From the NCBI RefSeq assembly GCF_003286085.1, contig NW_020825313.1:2294001-2358000 (forward strand): a stretch of 64,000 bases of DNA, in the 5' to 3' direction. A program made the position numbers and the translations under genes. This DNA comes from Drosophila persimilis. Lineage: Eukaryota > Arthropoda > Insecta > Diptera > Drosophilidae. Below, one piece after another: positions 41,697 to 53,041 of the stretch (position 1 is its first letter; every line of letters begins with the position of its first letter). The notes beneath the pieces are model-generated. The model saw only the letters and a list, made by a program, of their open reading frames with translations. It searched no databases and was not told the DNA's origin.

Positions 41697-44597
41697 TTAA
41701 AAGTTAGCTAAATTTAAATGATTATAAATATTGCATGCAATTAGTTTAAGAGACAGTTCAGGGGATAGGGTTTGACAGAGGGAGTTATAATTATGGCATA
41801 AAACCCTAAAAGGTTCATGATCAGCATAATTAGACCTACATATGGGTAGACGGATAGGCCTAAAAGTACGGGTAGGTCTAAATGGAACGGCCAAGTCAAT
41901 CTGACCCAAGAGAGTTTGGGAGTCAACAGTCCCAAGAAGGAGCTTGTGCACGAACATTACGCCATTGCATATTCTGCGATGGTGCAACGACGGCAGGTCA
42001 ATAAGATTTAGCCTAGACCGGTAGGGTGGCAAGATTCTACCTGAGTCCCAGTTAAAGTTCCGAAGGGCAAAAATTAAAAATTGCTTTTGCACGGATTCAA
42101 TAACAGCCTGCTGTACTTTATACTGCGGGCTCCACACACAAGAACAATACTCCAATATAGGACGTACTAACGAGATGTACAGTTGTTTCGTAACGTACGG
42201 GTCGTCAAACTCCTTGGACCAACGCTTGATGAACGCTAAAACACCCTTAGCTTTATTTACAGTTGCAGCTATATGGGTGTTAAAACACATCTTATGATCA
42301 AAAAGGACTCCAAGGTCCTTTGAACTCGAAATTCGCTCAAGGACATGATTTCCTAGAACATATGGGACAAAATGAGGAGCGCGACGGTAAAATGTCATAA
42401 GTTTGCACTTGGAAAGGTTCAGAAAAAGAAGATTAGTTGAACACCACAATAGTAGTTCACTTAGATCAAGTTGAAGGCGTGTGTGCAAATACCAATCAGA
42501 GTAAGAAAGACAGATTTTGACATCATCAGCATACATTAGTGTAGTAGAGTATGTTATAACTTGAGGAAGGTCATTCACAAATAAAATAAACAGAAGCGGG
42601 CCCAGATGACTTCCCTGTGGCACACCTGAAGTAACATTTACAGTATTTGACAACACGTTAGAAAACAAAACACGTTGAGTACGGTTAGAGAGATAGGACA
42701 AAATCCAATCTAGAAGATTCGTTGGGAACCCTAATAAAGAGAGCTTGTGAATAAGCAGAGCATGGTTCACAGAATCGAATGCCTTGCTGAAGTCAGTAAA
42801 AACTACATCAGTCTGCAAACCAATTTGAAAACCACGGTGGATTAGGTTAGAAAACTCAAGAAGGTTAGTCGATGTTGAACGATGTCTGAAAAAACCGTGT
42901 TGCGACGGAGATATCAAGCTGCAACAAAGATGTTGCAGTTGCCGGGTGACTAGGAACTCAAGAAGGCGGAAAGCTTTGCGATACCACGATAGTTTTCAAT
43001 GTTTGATCTTGAACCTTTTTTGTGAAGCGGAATGATATAGGACTCATTCCAAATTACTGGGAGACAAGACTGTTCCAAGGAGAGGTTGAAGAGAAAGGTC
43101 AAGGGTTTGCAAAGGGACTGGGCACAGTGTTTTAAGATGCAACTAGGTACCTTATCTGGACCCGCAGAAAACGACATGTCCATAGATGACAAACCTTCCA
43201 GAATAACGCTTTCCTCGAAAAAGGGCAGAAAAATGCTGTTAGCTTGAGGTAGCTGGTACGGATACGGAGTGGATGCGTTGTAAATATGAGACGAGTACGT
43301 TGTTTGGAAAAAGTTAGCGAATAAATTTGCAATACCAACAGCAGAAGCTTCTGTTTTGTTCTGGTAATGAAGGGACGGAGGAAAACCGTTGCGACTTGCG
43401 CTTAGAGTTAACGAACGAATAGAATTTTTTAGGATCACTACGAAAGTTTCTACTACATTGTGAAAGGTAATGATTATAACACTGACTATTGACGGCAAGG
43501 AATAGAGAGCGAGCGGAGGAGTATAGAGCTAAGGCCAACGTGGAGCCCGACTTCTGGTACTTTTTATAGAGCCGGGATTTATTATTTTTTAAGTATGACA
43601 AATACTTGGAGAACCAGGGAGGCTTGGACGATACAGGTACAGTGATATCTGGAACAAACGTATTTAGGGCGGAGTAAATAGAACTATAAAACGAGTTAAC
43701 AGTTGCATCTATGTTCGGTAATGAATAAAGAAACGACCAATCAACACGCGAGAGATGAAGATCTAAATCGATAAAGTTTGTTTTGCGAAAACACTTTATG
43801 TGACAAGGAGCCATGGAACCGTCAGCACCTCCAGATTGTGTACACTCCAGTGATATCTACAAAGTTGGATGGTAAGGATCTTCAGGGAGAGATATTGGGC
43901 TTGCTCTAGATACCGTAGCAAGAGAACCATCGTTAACAAAAACGAGGTCAAGAAGTCTGTCCCTAATGTTTTTAACGGCATTAATTTGGACAAGGGAAAT
44001 ATCCGTTAGCCCATTGATAAAGTCGTTATGACAATTGGGAAACAACAGGTTGGCGTCATCACAAGGCAGCCAAGAAAGAAATGGGAGGTTAAAGTCCCCC
44101 ATGACAATAATTCGATCATTGCACCCTAATGCAGAAACAACAATATTAATTGCTGAGAGGTGGTGTAAGTAAAGCTCAGCATCAGACCTGGGAGGAATGT
44201 AAGAGCAGGTTAAATAGAAAAATGCGGAGCCAACACGAACTTTGACTGCAACAAATTCAATTCCGTGAATGTTATTAAATGGGAATAACTCAGATGAGAA
44301 AACAGATTTAACTGCAATCAGAACCCCACCTGCAAAAGATGGGCGGTCCATTCTATAAATAGTGTAACTATCAATGACAATTTCATGATCATTTACAGAG
44401 GAGTTAAGCCAGGTTTCGGTAAACGCGATGGCATCGAAATCAAAGGACGCGCTATTAGTATGAATTTGACGCAATTTTCCCAGCAAACTGCGAACGTTCT
44501 GATAGTGCATGGAAAAATAGTAAATCAGTTTTTTGGAGCATGCTCGGTAATTCTTGGATTTTAGAGTGAAAAATTTTGAGAAGGAACTCATGCACAA
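41697..44597 (-). pseudogene. CR1-like ORF2 of LINE-3 (endonuclease and RT)
   Basis: Endonuclease blocks F-T-E-T-W, S-Y-I-P-P and V-M-G-D-F-N lie between 44,597 and 43,857. The frame then shifts near 43,810, 43,400 and 42,935. RT blocks are G-P-D-K-V-P, P-L-H-K-K-G, T-D-F-S-K-A-F-D-S-V, G-V-P-Q-G-S and M-Y-A-D-D. The last segment, 42,917 to 41,697, is open for 406 codons and ends with the C-terminal R-W-S-K-E-F-D-D thumb and tail. No RNase H follows. Confidence 0.75.
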
Positions 44598-45606
44598 TTG
44601 TATGCTCAGGCCATATTGACGGTTCTAGAGAACGGGATAGTAAGGAATCAGGGAGAAGAATTTTAAATGATGATATGTTGCGCTTATGTTTAAATGTAAA
44701 TTTAGTCACAACTATATCAACAGGCGAAGTGTTAAGTTTGGAGGAAAGATGTTGTTTAACATCCTCTGTTGTAGCCTCAGGAATAAGACGAGAAACAAAT
44801 ATTGCTTTCCGAGGGACCACTGCTCTAAGTTGAAGTCCCGAGCGAGATCGAGATGGTGGAGCCACTCCTAAAAGAGATCTCGGTCCAAGGGCAGAGGAAT
44901 TGGCAGCAATGGTTGTAGCAGGAATTGGAGCAGAAATTGGAGCAGGAATTGGAGCAGGAATTGGAGCAGGAATTGGAGCAGGAATTGGAGCAGGAATTGG
45001 AGCAGGAATTGGAGCAGGAATTGGAGCAGGAATTGGAGCAGGAATTGGCAAGACGTCGTCAGCAACCAGCACACCCGCACTAGGAGCACTCACCGCGTCA
45101 GAATGACGGCCACATTGCTCGGTGTAAAGAACTCCGGAGCCACCGTTGGCGGATTTACAGACAACGGCGTGGCGTGACTACACGGAAATGCTGCCGATGG
45201 ATAAAGGTGGGAGGAAGGCGTACCAATCGGATTAGGTTGCAAGAGATTGGTATCATTATGCGGAATTTTCCGTCTAGGCAATTCGCTCAAGAGTTTGAGC
45301 CCAAGAAACTGTGATTCAAGGGCAAGAAAATTCTCGTTGAGAGCCGCAAATAGTTTCCGGACATCCAGAAACCCAGTTCGAGTCTGTCTCATAAATGTGC
45401 GCATTTCGGCCTCAATCTCCCGACAAGCCAGACATGACCAAGACAGGCCCATGCGTTTCGAGATCAGATCATTCAGCCGGCCAAAATTTCCACCACCAGC
45501 ACATTTTATGTGGGCAAAATTGTCGCACAGCCAGCAGCTAAGAAATGAATCACCAATGATAACACCACCGAATTCACATTTCTTTGCACTACAAACGATT
45601 GCCATT
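44455..45606 (-). pseudogene. CR1-like ORF1 of LINE-3
   Basis: Probable ATG at 45,604-45,606 (M-A-I-V-C-S-A-K-K-C). The PHD-type finger has C-W-L-C-D-N-F-A-H-I-K-C and C-L-A-C. A stop at 45,090-45,092 and a 1-nt shift separate it from the rest. That part opens with an I-P-A-P repeat encoded by eleven 12-bp units (44,921-45,052) and continues into an RRM-like domain (K-A-I-F-V-S-R-L). The repeat-rich linker replaces the Ser/Pro linker of LINE-1 ORF1. Confidence 0.7.
44921..45052 (-). repeat. 12-bp coding minisatellite, 11 copies, in LINE-3 ORF1
   Basis: GGAATTGGAGCA on the plus strand recurs every 12 bp from 44,921 to 45,041, with one variant (GAAATTGGAGCA) and a diverged last copy. On the coding strand it gives I-P-A-P units. 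Confidence 0.9.
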
Positions 45607-46177
45607 ATTGACAGCAGTAGAATCACTGTGCACGAATAATAAAAGAATGGAGTTAGATCGCAGGTAAAGTAGGAGAGCAGACAGCAGAGCGAGCCAGACA
45701 ATCAGCTGCAGCGGCAATAATTCAAAGCAGATGATCCAACGAAGTGCAGAAAACGAGCAGTAAACTCACCGAAGCAGAGACACAAAAGAAAAGTCCACAG
45801 AGAGGGAGAGTATAAGCAATCCAGAGAGAGTGAGAGCAACAATGCGAGCAGCCCGCTTATGCTCACGAGAGAGTGTGGGCGATGCAAACGCTGATGCGCG
45901 AGAACAGTGCACACCGAAGAAGCGATAACGAAAAGCAGACTGAGCAAAAAAGCAATAACAAATTGCCTGCACGAGTCCGATGCGTTACGATTGCAATATT
46001 GAATTTATATTAAACACTTGTTTACTAACAAAACACTGGTGGTTAACACAAAGTAGAATCAAATTAAAGAGATGCGATAATATATCAAAACAAAGTCACA
46101 ACAATGTTGTATGATATTTAGGCAAAGGGCGGAGAATGCGGGAGCAAGAAAAAAAACACAACCGGCTTAAGCAAGAG

Positions 46178-47551
46178 CTAGAAGCGAATGCTGGATTCAC
46201 TTGACCACTCTTGAATCTCCGCTACTCGGTTCGCAACGAATGTCGACAACGACGAAGGGTGGGATCTGATCCAATGAAGAGTAACTTCTGAATCTGACCT
46301 GTATATAATTTTCTCAATTGGAACCTTGAGCAGTGATTTGATTCGGTGACAAAGGTCTGCGAGAAGGGGAGCGGCACATAACTCAAGCCTTGGGAGCGTT
46401 TTCGTCTTGAGCGGCGCTACTTTCGACTTTGCAGTCAACCAGGAGACCTCGAAACCTTCTGCAGTCTTTTTACGGATATAGACGCAGGCTCCATAAGCTC
46501 TCATGGATGCGTCGGCAAAGGCATGTACTTGAACCGGTGACATGGGATTCGTATGCACAAATCGAGGTATGGTAATCTTCTCCAACTGACCCAAGGATTC
46601 TTTTAATAAGTTCCATGCTGTTTCCAAGTTCATTGGAATTGACTCATCCCAATCTAGCTTGTTAAGCCAAAGCTCCGGCAGTAGGATCTTTCCCTTAATT
46701 ACTAAAGGACTTAACAAGCCAAGGGGTTCAAACAGCTTTGATGTCACCGATAATATGTTCCGTTTTGTCGCTCTGAGACCCATAACTGACGTGTCCTCCT
46801 CCAGTCAACATGTCATCGACATAGAAGTCGGAGTCAATAACTTCAGCAGCTTTAGGGAATGAGAGTTTTGCAGACTCACTCAACCTCTTCAAACACCGAA
46901 TAGCCAAAAATGGGGCTGGTCCAGTCCCATATGTTACGGTTTTGAGCTGTATATTCTCAAGGACTCAGACGGGTCTCTTCTCCACACTATGAGCTGGAAT
47001 TGTCTATCCGCATCAGCCACCCAGACTTGGCGATACATGTTCTTGACATCGGCTGTCAAGGCGTACCTGTGTAGTCTGAATTGGAGCAATGTCGAATACA
47101 GCTCATCCTGTATCGTAGGACCGACCATCAATATGTCGTTCAAGGCCACCTGAGAGGACGTTTTACAAGACGACGTGCTTTGGGGCCTCAACACACACTG
47201 ATGTGGAATGAAATAATGTGGAGTTTTGGGGATTGTGTTGTCTGTGGTAGACATGTGACCCAAGGAGAGGTACTCTTCCATGAACTCCAAGTACATTTTC
47301 TGTAACTCGGGGTCACGAGACAATCTTTTTTCAAGCGATAAAAACCGCCGTTTAGCCACTTCAAATGAGTTGTCTAAGATACTGGGATCTGATTTAAACG
47401 GCAGTTTTACTTCAAACCGACCTAAAGGCACGACCTGAGTAGTCCTTCTAGAGATAGAGACTTTTAAGAAGACGGAAATTCTTCCAGTGACCAAAACTTT
47501 TGTAATGTGTTGTCGATGTGTATCACTGACTCTTCTCGACAACTCAAACAA
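46178..47551 (-). pseudogene. BEL-B RT and RNase H, copy a
   Basis: From 47,551 down: R-R-F-L-S-L-E-K-R-L, L-T-A-D-V-K-N-M-Y-R-Q-V with the first RT Asp, then a frame break near 46,960. Next comes an A-I-R-C-L-K-R-L segment up to the S-D-F-Y-V-D-D box, after which about 220 bp present in copy b are missing (joint near 46,800). RNase H follows from 46,783 with V-H-A-F-A-D-A-S, L-P-R-L-E-L and Y-R-S-D-S-E. The frame ends at the LINE junction. Confidence 0.75.
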
Positions 47552-48660
47552 TTCCTCGCTTCTTGGGTGGCAGTCACCTTTGGAGTGTATCTGCCCGACA
47601 CAATCCAGCCGAGAAGCGTTTTCTGCAGAGTTGGATAGTCAGGACCTTGTCGAATCTGACCAACAGATAAAAGTTCGAAAAAATTTTCTGCACCTATCAA
47701 CATATCTATCTTCTGTGGCTTGAAGAAATATGGGTCTGCAAGTGGTAAGTTCTTCGGGATTTTCCAGTCACTCAAGTTAAGTGTTTGATCAGGGTGATAC
47801 CCCGAAATAGACCTTAAAATCCAGAAATCAACCGAAAACTCACTACCAGTAATTCGCGACTTCACCACCGTGTGTATCTTTTTCTTGACTTGTGAATTGG
47901 ATTCACCAATACCAAACAAGTTGATACACGACTCCTCCCTACGGATCTGTAAGCGCTGTGCTAAGTCCTCAGTTATAAAATTGTTTTGAGACCCCGAGTC
48001 AAGCAGAGCTCGGGCCAAAACATGTTCACCATTATTTGTTCGGACGCTTACGATCAACGTAGCCAGAATAACTCTATCCATAGCTGTCGCATGGAGAGCA
48101 TGCGAAGTGGAAGGTTGATTCTGATTGGGAGGAGGAGAAGAATTCTCTGGGGGTGATGGTAACGCCAGACTTTTATTCGTCACTGTGTACCTATGCAATA
48201 AGGTATGGTGTGAGCAGCCAAACACTCGACAGTTCTTAGCTTTGCATCGTACTACAGAGTGGCCTTGTTGCAGACAATTGATGCACAGGGATGCAGTTTT
48301 TGCGAATTCGAACAGTTGCATTGCTGCTAGCCGACCAAATGGACTGCAATCTGTGAACAAATGGCCTTTCGCATTGCAGTAGCTGCATTGTTGGTTTTTG
48401 GTATTCGCGGTAGAACACACGAATGAGCTCCGATTATGCGGCTTGCTTGGCACAGCTTTCTGCTCCTGCTTTGGTTTGTCCGAATTTTCGGCCGAAAGAT
48501 GCTGATGTCTGCGATTAAGCAACTTTTCACAGTCAGTCCAAAGTGGCAATTTCTCATAATCGAGCTGTTCTTCCCATTTCTCTTTGGTCACCGGATCGAC
48601 TCTGCTCAAGACGAGATGAATTATCATCCCATTCGAGATCTTTTTATCATCGCCTATTGA
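47464..48660 (-). pseudogene. BEL-B gag end and protease, copy a
   Basis: The gag C-terminal part carries zinc knuckles C-S-Y-C-N-A-K-G-H and C-I-N-C-L-Q-Q-G-H. The protease follows with A-L-L-D-S-G-S-Q (active site D-S-G) and D-M-L-I-G-A-E-N-F-F, the DUF1758 block. A 27-bp deletion near 48,659 truncates the upstream gag compared with copy b. Confidence 0.8.
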
Positions 48661-49301
48661 CGGTATCGATAAGGTTCCTTAAGGACGATGCTGATTGCTG
48701 GGTCATTTTGGGAAGACTAAATAGGGCATCAATGTGATTTTTAAAGATCAGACAATCATTATCGAAGACCCGTTTTAAGCTAGCCATTGCTTTCTCGTAG
48801 TTGATCTCGGTTACTTGGAGAGACACGAAAGCAAATGGTTGAACTTTTCGATAATTGGAATGCTTTGGTCATTGTGAACTAGAGTCTCAAATAAACCTAT
48901 GAAGTTTTTAAAGTCCGAAAAGTTGCCGCTGAACTGCAGCAGAGCTAACTTCGGAAGGCGAGCACGAGTTAGGCCACCATAAGCTGGTACTGCCGGTATT
49001 GTCTCATCAGCTGTCTTCAATGCGCAAATGAGAGACATTCATTTTGCCTTTGTGACAATTGAGAATTCTTCCAACTCGACTCCAAATTCATCGTCAATGT
49101 CTATATCTTCAATCTTCTCTTGAAGTTCGCCTGCCGTGTCAACGCTACGCATCAGCGTTTCGAGTCTGCACTCGAGCTTCGTCAATACCAGAGGAATATC
49201 CCCCGCTTCTAAACGGTCCGCTAATAAACGAATGCCTTTGACACGGCAACTGCGCTTTTAGCTTCAGCTCTTCAAGGGCGATATTGTTGGCTTTTGGGGT
49301 C
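48661..49301 (-). pseudogene. BEL-B gag N-terminal part, copy a
   Basis: Probable start M-T-P-K-A-N-N-I-A-L at 49,299-49,301. Frame shifts occur near 49,245 and 48,815. In between, M-S-L-I-C-A-L-K and L-L-Q-F-S-G-N-F-S-D-F-K-N-F match the DUF1759 block of BEL gag. The same frame breaks occur in copy b. Confidence 0.7.
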
Positions 49302-49352
49302 ATATTGATTCTCAATACAAGCAACTGAAGGCGAAAGATCGTTTCGACGAGA

Positions 49353-50010
49353 AGCGCCGAAAAGATAAGCCGCCAGCGTCGACGCAGCAACGAAGCGCTG
49401 AAACAGTTAGCCCACAGCAGCAACGGCAGAAGAGAAACGCGGAAAACTAAAGCGAAGTAACGATGCGCCAGCAGCGAGAAAGAGAGGCGAAAGTCACCGT
49501 CGCAGCTACAGACGCCGAAAGAGAGGGGAAACAACGACGCCAGCCTTCTGCCCCAGCGAGGATGACGACGCTAGCCGCCCACGCTGACGCTGGATCGGCA
49601 GAGCCAGCAGAACGCCGGCTCTGATCTGGGAAAACGTGTAAGGAGAGGAATTCGTTTTGAAGCAGTCGTAGGAGTCGGACGTGTTTGCGGATAAAATCGA
49701 GTGGCGTACGAAAAGTAACACACGTGGCGGACCAGATCCACGCCAACGCTATTAGTGACACGGGGAAGATCCTGCATCGACGCTGTGCTTACGGGGAGAA
49801 GACCCTGCATCGATACTACACTTACGGAGAGCAGATCCTGCATCTACGCTGCAAAAAGAGAGCGACACGCGGCGAGCAGCGAGTCGTGAGCTGCAGAAGC
49901 CGAGCGAGCTCCGGAAACCTCCCGAAGACCGACCGTCCCAGCTATATATTTTGGACTCAGAGCCAGAAGAAGCAGTCAATGCCCGGCCTTCAATGCGATA
50001 GCAGTTAGTG
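49353..50010 (+). repeat. Partial 5' LTR of the gypsy element
   Basis: From GACGAGAAGCGCCGAAAAG onward it matches the 3' LTR region at 57,577. It includes a roughly 30-bp GATCCTGCATCGACGCTG repeat in about three versions (49,768-49,855); the 3' copy has one. The downstream boundary is uncertain. Confidence 0.5.
49941..49962 (+). promoter_or_regulatory. Possible TATA box of the gypsy LTR
   Basis: CTATATATTTTGG followed by GACTCAGAGC lies in otherwise GC-rich sequence at the end of the LTR homology, in front of gag. Position and composition suit a core promoter, but no transcript evidence exists. Confidence 0.3.
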
Positions 50011-50270
50011 AATGCACGGTCTTCAGCGTGATCATTTAAAGCCCGGCCTACAAAACGATAGCCGAGAGTAAACGCCCGGCCTTCAAAGTGATCAGTCAGC
50101 GTTCAGCCATCAACACGGGACGAGATCCAACGCTTAAATCAACGAACCCAGCACGACCAGGACCACAAAGACAATTCCCAGGACAACGATAGCAAGGACT
50201 ATCCACCGGCCTAGCAAGGATCAACAGTCCAAGGACAACGATAGCAAGGACTATCGACCAGGACCCCAAG
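49978..50270 (+). repeat. Short direct repeats in the gypsy leader
   Basis: GCCCGGCCTTCAA-type units occur at about 49,981, 50,013, 50,041 and 50,074 (28-33-bp spacing). Further on, AGGACAACGATAGCAAGGAC occurs at 50,180 and 50,232. Primer-binding site not identified. Confidence 0.7.
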
Positions 50271-50403
50271 CAGCAAGGACGCCAAGGACGCCTCCACTGG
50301 ACAACCGTGTTAACCGTGCATACGCCGCGCTTCCGTGAATAGCCCCAAGGACTCCGGTATTCAGTGCGTTACCTAAGAAAGGATTCTACCGGAGGGTCAA
50401 TAC

Positions 50404-51730
50404 GTGATACTACCGTCGGAAACGCGAAAGACCTCGAAGTGCCAGTTCGACCACCGTGCTTCGACGGAATTGCAGGCCATCGCCGTCGAATTCGGTCTCG
50501 GTGAAACCGGGACAGTGGATGAACTGCGCAGCCGGATCTCGGCCTTTATCTTGCGCGGTGAGCATCCGACTGCGATCGAAAAACGGATCAAAGAGCTTGG
50601 AATGGTCTTCGGCAGCACGCCCAGCCCGAGAAGCCCGAGGAACACGTCCCCGTCGCCGGGACCAAGTCAGCGAGAGCGGAAGGAAGGGATCTGTGCGGAG
50701 CAGCCTCTATCTATCATAATTCCCGAGTTCCCGCGTGCAGCTCACGGCGACTCTGGCCGGCTTGAAACCACGACTGACCGGCGACATGGTGACAATCACC
50801 ACCAGCACCGCTTCCCCGAGGAAGCCGGAACTTCGCGACCCGGAAGGGATGACATTTCCTTCGCCGCCCTGGCCGATAAACTGCGCAATTGGGGTCTGAA
50901 GTTCGACGGATGCGCTGGCTTTCATCGAACGGTTGGAAGAAAGGGTCGACTCATATGGCGGAAGCCCAGCACAACTGCCGCGAGCCATCTCCGGGCTACT
51001 AACTGGCAAGGCAGAAGGATGGTTTAGGACGTTCCAGATGCAAGGCAAGCCATGGACCGAGTTCCGGAAGGAGTTCTTGGAGTTCTTCCTACACCCGCGA
51101 TACTTTCAGCGCTTGGAAGATACGACCCGCTCCCGTCACCAACGACCTCGAGAAGCCTTTCAGGACTACTTGATCGACCTCCGACTCATGATGCAACGAG
51201 CTCAGTATACTCCAGACAGGGAGCTGGACAGGATCTACGAGAACCTTCGCCCGGAATACCAACTGTTCACCCGTAGACATGAGTTCGAGACGTTGCGAGA
51301 ACTGACCCAATTGATAGTAGCGTACGAGACAACGCGGGACCGCGAACAAACCCACCCAGCTATCGACCGCCCAAATACGAAAGCCAGAACGCCATCATAC
51401 CAAGGACCCGGATTATCCACCCCACAGCATGCCCCTCCAGACGACACCGGGCCCTCCCGGAGCGCAGAGACGGCAAGCCGCGTAGTGACCCAGGATGGAG
51501 ACCGGCCGGTGAACACACGCCGGGCCTGCCGGAATTGCGGGGAGGAAGGTCATTTCAGCAGTTCATGCAGGAATCGGCGAGTGCTATTCTGTTGGGAGTG
51601 TGGCCGCCGCGACATCCGGACGATCGACTGCTGTAGGCTATCCGAGTCGGGAAACGGGCCGAGTCTCCGCTCGTCAAGGAACCGATCGGAGACATACCTC
51701 CAGGGCCCCCAGGAGAAACTCATCCCTTAA
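50404..51730 (+). pseudogene. Gypsy gag with CCHC knuckle, one frameshift
   Basis: The N-terminal half is open in one frame from about 50,404 (a GTG; no ATG start is obvious). Near 50,910-50,930 the frame shifts by one. The second half has G-K-A-E-G-W-F-R-T-F, F-L-H-P-R-Y and L-R-P-E-Y, the usual gypsy capsid blocks (retrotrans_gag type). It then has C-R-N-C-G-E-E-G-H-F-S-S-S-C, a proper CCHC zinc knuckle, and a second degenerate C-W-E-C. Gag assembles the particle and binds RNA. The frame ends near 51,730. Confidence 0.75.
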
Positions 51731-52120
51731 GTTTAGAAGGAGGCAGGATCGCCGCGCTAGTAACCATCGAAGGAGTACCGCTCACAGCTACCCTCGACAC
51801 GGGAGCAACGCGGTCGTTCGTCAGTCAACGCATCGCTCATGAAGTAAGAACGCACGGAATATAAGGACTACCGTCCGCCTGGCGGATGGTACAGCAAAGG
51901 AGGTGACGCAAGCAGTTTCGGTCAAGGTACGTCTGGATCAACAGGAAACGCGGGTGATTCTATTAGTCCTACCCATGGTAGTAGACGACATCATACTGGG
52001 GCTCGATTTCCTTTGCGGCGTCCAGGCCATAATACAATGCGGACGAGCATACTTGCAGTTGACCAAGCGGGCGATCCGGGAAACCAACCCGATCCCCACA
52101 TCATCCTCGAATCGGCCCCG
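51731..52120 (+). pseudogene. Gypsy protease
   Basis: The retropepsin active site is A-T-L-D-T-G-A-T-R-S-F-V near 51,785-51,825. A frame break near 51,860 follows, then the flap and second half (V-D-D-I-I-L-G-L-D-F-L) in the frame beginning at 51,903. The I-L-G-L-D-F block is the expected end of a gypsy protease. Confidence 0.7.
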
Positions 52121-52277
52121 CATGGTTACTTTTAGTGACGAAAGTCCCGCGACTGCATCCGCTGCTCCTACCCGCTCGACCAATCCAACAGCGACCCCCC
52201 GGACGAAGCCGACGCACCCGAACCCAACCCACGATTCGATACGACCACGCCAGAATCATCAACGAAGCTACGCCGGT

Positions 52278-52520
52278 GACGACTGCCACACCGCTGGACA
52301 CACCCAGGGCCAGTCCATCCGCCCCGAAGAACGCCCAGAGTAACGAAACCACGACGGAGACGACTGCGACACCGCTGGACACACCCAGGGCCAGTCCGTC
52401 CGCCTCGAAGAACACCCAGAGCAACGAGGATTCGACGGAGACGACTGCGACACCGCTGGACGCACCCAGGGCCAGTCCGTTTGCCTCGAAAACCACCCAG
52501 AGTATCCCTACCAAGACAAC
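52278..52520 (+). repeat. 81-bp coding tandem repeat, 3 copies
   Basis: GACGACTGCNACACCGCTGG recurs at 52,278, 52,359 and 52,440, each 81 bp (27 codons) apart. It encodes T-T-A-T-P-L-D-T-P-R-A-S-P units in the protease-RT linker. The period is a multiple of three. Confidence 0.9.
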
Positions 52521-52532
52521 GGAGCTAAGCCA

Positions 52533-52724
52533 CGACCACGCCAGAACCAGCAGTAACATCAGGACAACGTTTCTAAGTTTCGACCACGCCAGACTCAGCA
52601 GCAATATCAGGAAAACGCTTCTAAGCCCCGACCACGCCAGACCCAGCCGCAATACAAGGACAACGCATCGAAGCTTCGACCACGCCAGACCCAGCAGTAA
52701 TACAAGGACAACGCATCTAAGCCC
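52533..52724 (+). repeat. 48-bp coding tandem repeat, 4 copies
   Basis: CGACCACGCCAGAC-type units start at 52,533, 52,581, 52,629 and 52,677 and break off at 52,725. Each encodes 16 residues around D-H-A-R-P-S-S-N-T-R-T-T. It lies directly after the 81-bp repeat, in the same reading frame. Confidence 0.9.
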
Positions 52725-53041
52725 CGACCGAGACGGACCCGGCGGCGCTAAGAATACAACACGATCGACGCGAGCCAAATCAGAAATGCCCAGCAGTGCG
52801 GCTCAATCAGAGCGAACGACCCCACGGGAAACCAGCATCGTTCTACACCACGACCCGCTACGCCAGGAAGACCACGGCCCCGAAAGACAGGAGCGGGTCA
52901 AGGTAGACCAACTCGCATCTATCCCCCCAACGGATTATCAACTCGCCCCTTTAGCCGATGCAGCGGCCGGTCGACAACGCAACCCTTTTCGAAGATCAGA
53001 CTCGACTGACCCTATCACCGTGAACCTCGCCATCATAACAT

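Larger units (their letters stand above)
41614..46189 (-). mobile_element. CR1-like LINE, full length (LINE-3)
   Basis: The minus-strand element starts CATTCGCTTC (46,190-46,181) and ends in a run of TAAA repeats (plus strand TTTATTTATT near 41,620). It sits inside BEL-B between the CGAAACTAT and TGCTGGATT blocks that are nearly contiguous in copy b (60,400-60,425), with about three target bases lost. ORF1 and ORF2 are both present but frameshifted. The first bases resemble those of LINE-1. Confidence 0.8.
39725..49352 (-). mobile_element. BEL/Pao element, second family (BEL-B copy a)
   Basis: Minus-strand element with its 3' LTR at 39,725-39,910 and gag beginning near 49,301. It is interrupted by a CR1-like LINE at 41,614-46,189 and cut at 49,352 by the gypsy element. 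Gene order on its own strand is gag, protease, RT, RNase H, integrase. Its sequence is distinct from BEL-A and very close to copy b at 58,886-64,000. Several frameshifts make it non-functional. Confidence 0.8.

Noticed and set aside
52101..52778. 225-codon minus-strand ORF with hydrophobic Leu/Val/Trp repeats
   Set aside because: It is the reverse reading of the 81-bp and 48-bp repeats; the plus-strand frame fits the pol context.
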